This document shows positions 60,617 to 64,000 of a stretch of DNA of 64,000 nucleotides, piece by piece. The DNA comes from Leptodactylus fallax (taxonomy: Eukaryota > Chordata > Amphibia > Anura > Leptodactylidae), in the NCBI GenBank assembly GCA_947044405.1, contig CAMRHE010000011.1:3526501-3590500 (forward strand). The letters are read 5' to 3'. The notes under the pieces were generated by a model. The model had not been told where the DNA came from and ran no database searches. It worked only from the letters and a program-made list of their open reading frames with translations. Positions within the stretch are counted from its first letter, which is position 1, and every line of letters starts with the position of its first letter. The position numbers were made by a program, and so were the translations under genes.

Positions 60617-61587
60617 TGTAAGAGACAGCCAATGTTGTCCTAAGCTTCATTTGTCTGTATAAACTGTTAATGTTGAATGTATTTCTGTGATTCTGTTCCT
60701 TTAAGACAGCAGCCATTGTAATTGTGACATGATGCTGGAGTGACTTCCCCCCCTTTTATGTCAGCTTGCCTGTTCTGCAGACAGAATGTGAGCAGAGAAG
60801 CAGGAAGTGACGAGACAGAGAGCAGCAGCCATCTTAGCAAGTGTTGTATTGAACTGGTGTGGAGATTTTTCTGTACAGCTAAGCTGTATCTTGGTCCAGA
60901 GACAAACAGAGTGTAAAGAGACAACAGGACTAGTGAGTCCACGTGAAAGGAACTGTGCTCAGTGGCTGATCAGTGAGACTGACATTGTGACTGTGTATAT
61001 GGATACCACAGATAGAGACTCGCAGTGCTGATGATGTACTGGACAGCACCTGCTAAACCCCGGCTTACATCCCAGCTCAGTGTATGGATTCGGCAGGACT
61101 GTCAGTGTGCTGAGTGGAATCTGCTGTTGGATTACATTGCATTCATTGGGTTTCCCTGTTAAAGAGGACTTCATTTCTCCCAAGATCCTGATAACCGTGA
61201 GGAGAGGACGTTTCGCTATAAAAGAAAGGAACGACTTTGGGCCCCACCGCGCGCTTCTACAGACTGTAAGCGGTCCACCTGGACCACTGGGGAAAAGGGG
61301 GTGCACCCAAATGTGAAGTCAGGGTCAGTTAGGGATAGTTTTGAGTATATTGTTCATTCAGTGTCCATACTGCAGAAGTGGACAGAGTAAAAGTAGAAAC
61401 CATTGCAGAATTTGCCTTGAAATTGTTCATGCTATATTGTATATTTTGCTTGTCTTTAGCCCTGTCATTTTACCTTTAACTAGCCTTTATTAACTTATAG
61501 TAAATATATATTTTTTTCTTGAACTACCGCGTGTGCGTTCATTTCTGGTTGCGGAGTCCAAACCACCTGCCTTGCTCTCGGTTCACA
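60617..61587 (+). mobile_element. 5' LTR of Ty3/gypsy retrotransposon (971 bp)
   Basis: It starts TGTAAGAGACAGCC inside a Tc1 transposase and ends GGTTCACA three bases before the primer-binding site. TGT...ACA are the expected inverted LTR tips. A TATAAAAG motif at 61217-61224 could be the core promoter. No AATAAA is seen. The 3' LTR and the target duplication lie outside the window. Confidence 0.88.
61217..61224 (+). promoter_or_regulatory. TATA-like motif in the LTR
   Basis: TATAAAAG, 371 bases before the LTR end and in the correct orientation for the element. Position-based inference only. Confidence 0.35.
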
Positions 61588-61590
61588 AAT

Positions 61591-61608
61591 TGGCGTAGTC
61601 GGCAGGAT
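61591..61608 (+). promoter_or_regulatory. Primer-binding site, tRNA-Ser
   Basis: TGGCGTAGTCGGCAGGAT is complementary over 18 bases to the 3' end of vertebrate tRNA-Ser (acceptor GACTACG plus CCA, and the adjoining T-arm bases). It lies three bases after the LTR, as required for minus-strand priming. Confidence 0.85.
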
Positions 61609-61666
61609 CCGCTTACCAGAATGGACGGTGACGCACCCGTTCGGGGAGAATGGTGCTGGAGGAAGA

Positions 61667-62647
61667 ATGCCAGCAGGGGCTATAATGAGTCAGTTAGCTA
61701 AATTTGATGGCAATAATATGTCAGTGAGTATGTGGGTGGAACAGATACGAATGATACAGCGAATGTACCAGACCGCACCAGAAGTACTAGTAGAGCTAGC
61801 AATATTGACATTACAAGGGGATGCTAAGACCACGGTGATACTGAGGCCATTTGAACAAAGGCAGACATTTGAGCAAGTAGTCCAGATTCTAGAAACCATT
61901 TATGGAGAAACTGCATTGCTGGGGTCTCTGCAGGCTCGGTTCTTCCAGAGGGTACAACAGGAGAATGAAAGCCTTCCCCAATATGCAAATGCCCTACAAG
62001 AACTGCTCCGAGATATTCAAAGGAAGGAAAGAGGGGGCTCGCCAGCCTTCTGTAACCCTGATCGGACTCTCCGTGACCAGTTTGTCCTGGGGATACGTGA
62101 CGGCAGTTTAACTGTGACTATGCAGGATTTTATACGACGAGAGACTGATGCTAAATTCCATGATGTACAGGTAGAGGCCATCTCCCGTGCCAATAGTATG
62201 GTCCCGAGGCCGCAGACCGCAGTTGGAGTTACTTTGTCACAGGGGGCTAGTTCTGGCTCAGAGACAGTAGAAAAGGGGACGGTTAAAGAAATTCTCACAG
62301 TAATGCAGAAACTGCAAGAGCAAATGGAACACTTGCACACCCGTTGTGATGAACATTCTATGAAAATTGCAGACTTCCAGAAAACTGGAGGTGAAAGGGT
62401 GAGCCGTCCATACCCAGAAAATAAGAATCACCCACCACCCCGCTGGAGGGGTGAGGATAGGACCTACCGAAGGGGTCCAAATCATTTAGTGCAGTGCTCA
62501 GGAGAAATCGAAGGGGCTTACCGAAGGGGCCCAAACAGATGGCCAGAACGACGGGAGATACGCTGCTGGGAGTGTGGACGGATGGGCCACGTTGCTGCTA
62601 GATGTCCAGAGCAGCGACAAACTTATGAGAGACCGCCGTTAAACTGA
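61667..62647 (+). CDS. gag: Gag polyprotein of Ty3/gypsy element
   Basis: Structural protein forming the cytoplasmic particle that packages element RNA. The first ATG in this frame is 61667 (326 residues); the frame is open further upstream without an ATG, and an ATG at 61621 is in another, short frame, so the start is uncertain. An N-terminal capsid-like part (LAKFDGNNMSVSMWVEQI) is followed by a predicted coiled segment (EILTVMQKLQEQMEHLH) and a basic, arginine-rich linker. A single zinc knuckle near the C-terminus, CWECGRMGHVAARC (C-X2-C-X4-H-X4-C), would bind RNA. The stop (62645-62647) directly follows the slippery heptamer. No internal lesion seen. Codon use and openness suggest recent activity. 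Confidence 0.88.
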   Translation: MPAGAIMSQLAKFDGNNMSVSMWVEQIRMIQRMYQTAPEVLVELAILTLQGDAKTTVILRPFEQRQTFEQVVQILETIYGETALLGSLQARFFQRVQQENESLPQYANALQELLRDIQRKERGGSPAFCNPDRTLRDQFVLGIRDGSLTVTMQDFIRRETDAKFHDVQVEAISRANSMVPRPQTAVGVTLSQGASSGSETVEKGTVKEILTVMQKLQEQMEHLHTRCDEHSMKIADFQKTGGERVSRPYPENKNHPPPRWRGEDRTYRRGPNHLVQCSGEIEGAYRRGPNRWPERREIRCWECGRMGHVAARCPEQRQTYERPPLN

Positions 62648-64000
62648 AGTCCCCTGCTGCTGAAGGGCGTGTAGTAGGGGAGACTGACAAGGAGACTATG
62701 TGGGGAGAATGCCCTGATGATGACCTGATCGCTGCAAGTCCTGTCATACAGGTGGAAATGGAGGGTATTCCGGTTACCGGGATGATTGACACGGGTTCCC
62801 AAGTAACGACCTTGAGTAGAGACTGTTATGAACGGTACTTCCGGCAACATGTGAAATATGATCCCCATACATTCGTACGAGTGGTCGCAGCTAACCAGTT
62901 ACCAGTTCCGGTCGTGGGAGTGGCCTGGATGAATGTCCGGGTATGTGGCCAAGATCTAGGTAGGAAAGGCATTGTGGTGGTACAGGAGTCACATGAAGTA
63001 AAGGTCCCTGTCATTTTGGGGATGAATGTGTTAAAAGAATTAGATCAGATCCTCTTTGAAAAGAAAGGTCACGGTTATTGGAAAGAAACCACCACCCATC
63101 GGCCTACTCAAACAGCTTTCCAGCGGCTGATCCGGACATGTGGCTTACAGAAAAGTTCGGATGCGCAGCGTCCTCTGGCTCGAATTTCAGTTCCTTTGCA
63201 TACAAAAGTTACACTGCCACCCAGTCGGGAGACAATAGTGTCTATGCCCGTAGGCACCTGTCGGAAACTAGAGGGCATAGCTGTGTTGGTAGAACCACTG
63301 CAGGCAGCCGAAGGAGGTGTTGATCCGCTAGTGGCCCGTTCCTTGGCAATAGTTCGCAATGGAAGAGTACCACTTCGATGTGTAAACACTCAGGACCAGA
63401 GTGTGGACCTGACCCCAGGGAGGCTGCTGGCTAACATCTATGTGACTCCGGAGGAAGTAAGGAAAGTAACTCCAATGCAGCTGAAGCCGACTGAAAGGGA
63501 TGAGTGGACCGTAACTGTGTCCATGGGAGAAGATGAGGAACCCACCTCTGAATGGAATGGCCGTGCAATTCGAGAACAGATGAAGATGGATGCAAGTTCA
63601 TGTTCTCTGGAATGTGTGCAGAAGGTAGATGAGCTGTTGTGGGAGAACCAAGCCACCTTTGCACGGTATGCTGAAGATTTTGGATGTACCACAGGGATCT
63701 ACCATGAGATTCCCACAGGAGACACCCCTCCAATTAGAGAGCGCTACCGACAAATTCCTCCACAGTTGTATCAGGAAGTGAAAGAACTGTTAGCTAAGAT
63801 GCTACAGGGTGGGATCATCCAAGAAAGCCAGAGTCCCTGGGCGGCTCCTGTGGTGTTAGTAAGAAAAAAAGATGGGTCCATCCGATTTTGCGTAGACTAT
63901 CGGAAGTTAAACGCTTGCACCGTACGAGATTCCTACCCCTTGCCACGGATTGAGGAGTCCCTCTCAGCGCTAGGGAGAGCCCGGTACTTCTCCTCACTAG
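62629..64000 (+). CDS. pol: Pol polyprotein (protease, reverse transcriptase), partial
   Basis: The frame is -1 relative to gag, open from 62629 and still open at the window edge (about 457 codons). It has no own start needed, since expression would be by frameshift at 62638-62644. An aspartic protease with GMIDTGSQVT (catalytic D-T-G at 62788-62796) is closed by VILGMN (63013-63027), the usual flap/helix marker. A long linker of about 230 residues follows, then the reverse transcriptase N-terminus: IPTGDTPPIRERYRQIPP, GIIQESQSPWAAPVVLV, RKKDGSIRFCVDYRKLN and YPLPRIEE, typical of Ty3/gypsy. The YxDD catalytic motif, RNase H and integrase lie beyond the window. No stop or frameshift is seen. 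Confidence 0.9.
62638..62644 (+). promoter_or_regulatory. Slippery heptamer for -1 frameshifting
   Basis: GTTAAAC, phased G_TTA_AAC in the gag frame, sits immediately before the gag stop TGA. It fits the X_XXY_YYZ-like class; GTTAAAC is a known natural -1 slip site in nidoviruses (family knowledge). The pol frame is the -1 frame and is open from 62629, giving a 19-base overlap. A downstream stem (CCCCTGCTGC with GCAGCAGGGG-like pairing) was not established. Confidence 0.7.

Noticed and set aside
61621..61701. ATG at 61621 as gag start
   Set aside because: Its frame closes at 61701; the long gag frame is different. It could become relevant only if other copies show an indel here.
63078..63997. 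Several ORFs on both strands within pol
   Set aside because: Shadows of the single long pol frame that runs off the window.

Overview
This is a eukaryotic, non-coding, very repeat-rich window. No host gene exon, tRNA, rRNA or bacterial-type operon could be supported. The mix of elements points to a vertebrate with a large genome, most likely an anuran amphibian (inference from repeat style): several Tc1/mariner families, many hAT elements, TTAA-flanked foldback MITEs, L1-like LINE ends, Penelope-like elements and a Ty3/gypsy LTR retrotransposon. Organism confidence is moderate.

Layout. 0-3 kb: hAT ends, a degenerate tandem repeat, an L1 3' end and a hAT copy carrying a 31-bp minisatellite. 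3.3-4.9 kb: a large inverted repeat with arms near 700 bp. 4.96-8.79 kb: a Tc1 element with an almost intact minus-strand transposase, split by a 2.2-kb hAT element (8-bp target duplication; empty site visible in a second Tc1 copy at 44.9-46.3 kb). 9.66-14.68 kb: a hAT element whose minisatellite was split by another 2.9-kb hAT element (perfect 8-bp duplication), itself hosting TTAA MITEs. 16.9-20.9 kb: Tc1 remnants and a Penelope-like tail. 23.2-24.1 kb: L1 ORF2 C-terminus on the minus strand. 24.4-31 kb: an old minus-strand hAT relic interrupted by a younger plus-strand hAT with a BED zinc finger (25413-29632). 31.3-35.7 kb: a Penelope-like element with a degraded GIY-YIG endonuclease and inverted terminal arms, one arm hit by a TTAA element. 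36.8-38.3 kb: an LTR-like relic and a suspicious poly-G tract. 38.4-44.7 kb: hAT relic, MITEs and one repeat-poor stretch (42.9-43.5 kb) with clustered TAAT cores that could be a conserved non-coding element. 44.9-54 kb: three more Tc1 copies, a second copy of the old hAT relic and a MITE split by a Tc1. 55-55.8 kb: a short copy of the minisatellite hAT. 59.2-60.6 kb: two Tc1 relics, the second cut by the LTR of a Ty3/gypsy element.

The best-preserved unit is that last element (60617 to beyond 64000). It has a 971-bp 5' LTR, a primer-binding site complementary to tRNA-Ser, an open gag with a CCHC knuckle, a GTTAAAC slippery heptamer abutting the gag stop, and a pol frame (protease, then reverse transcriptase) that stays open to the window edge.

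The most unusual pattern is one internal module (GC-rich core, perfect hairpins built on a TATACTCYGGGGTCT stem, and a 31-bp minisatellite) shared by hAT families whose terminal repeats differ. Convergent AGGTRAGTA (5' splice donor-like) motifs recur in this module and in unrelated MITEs.
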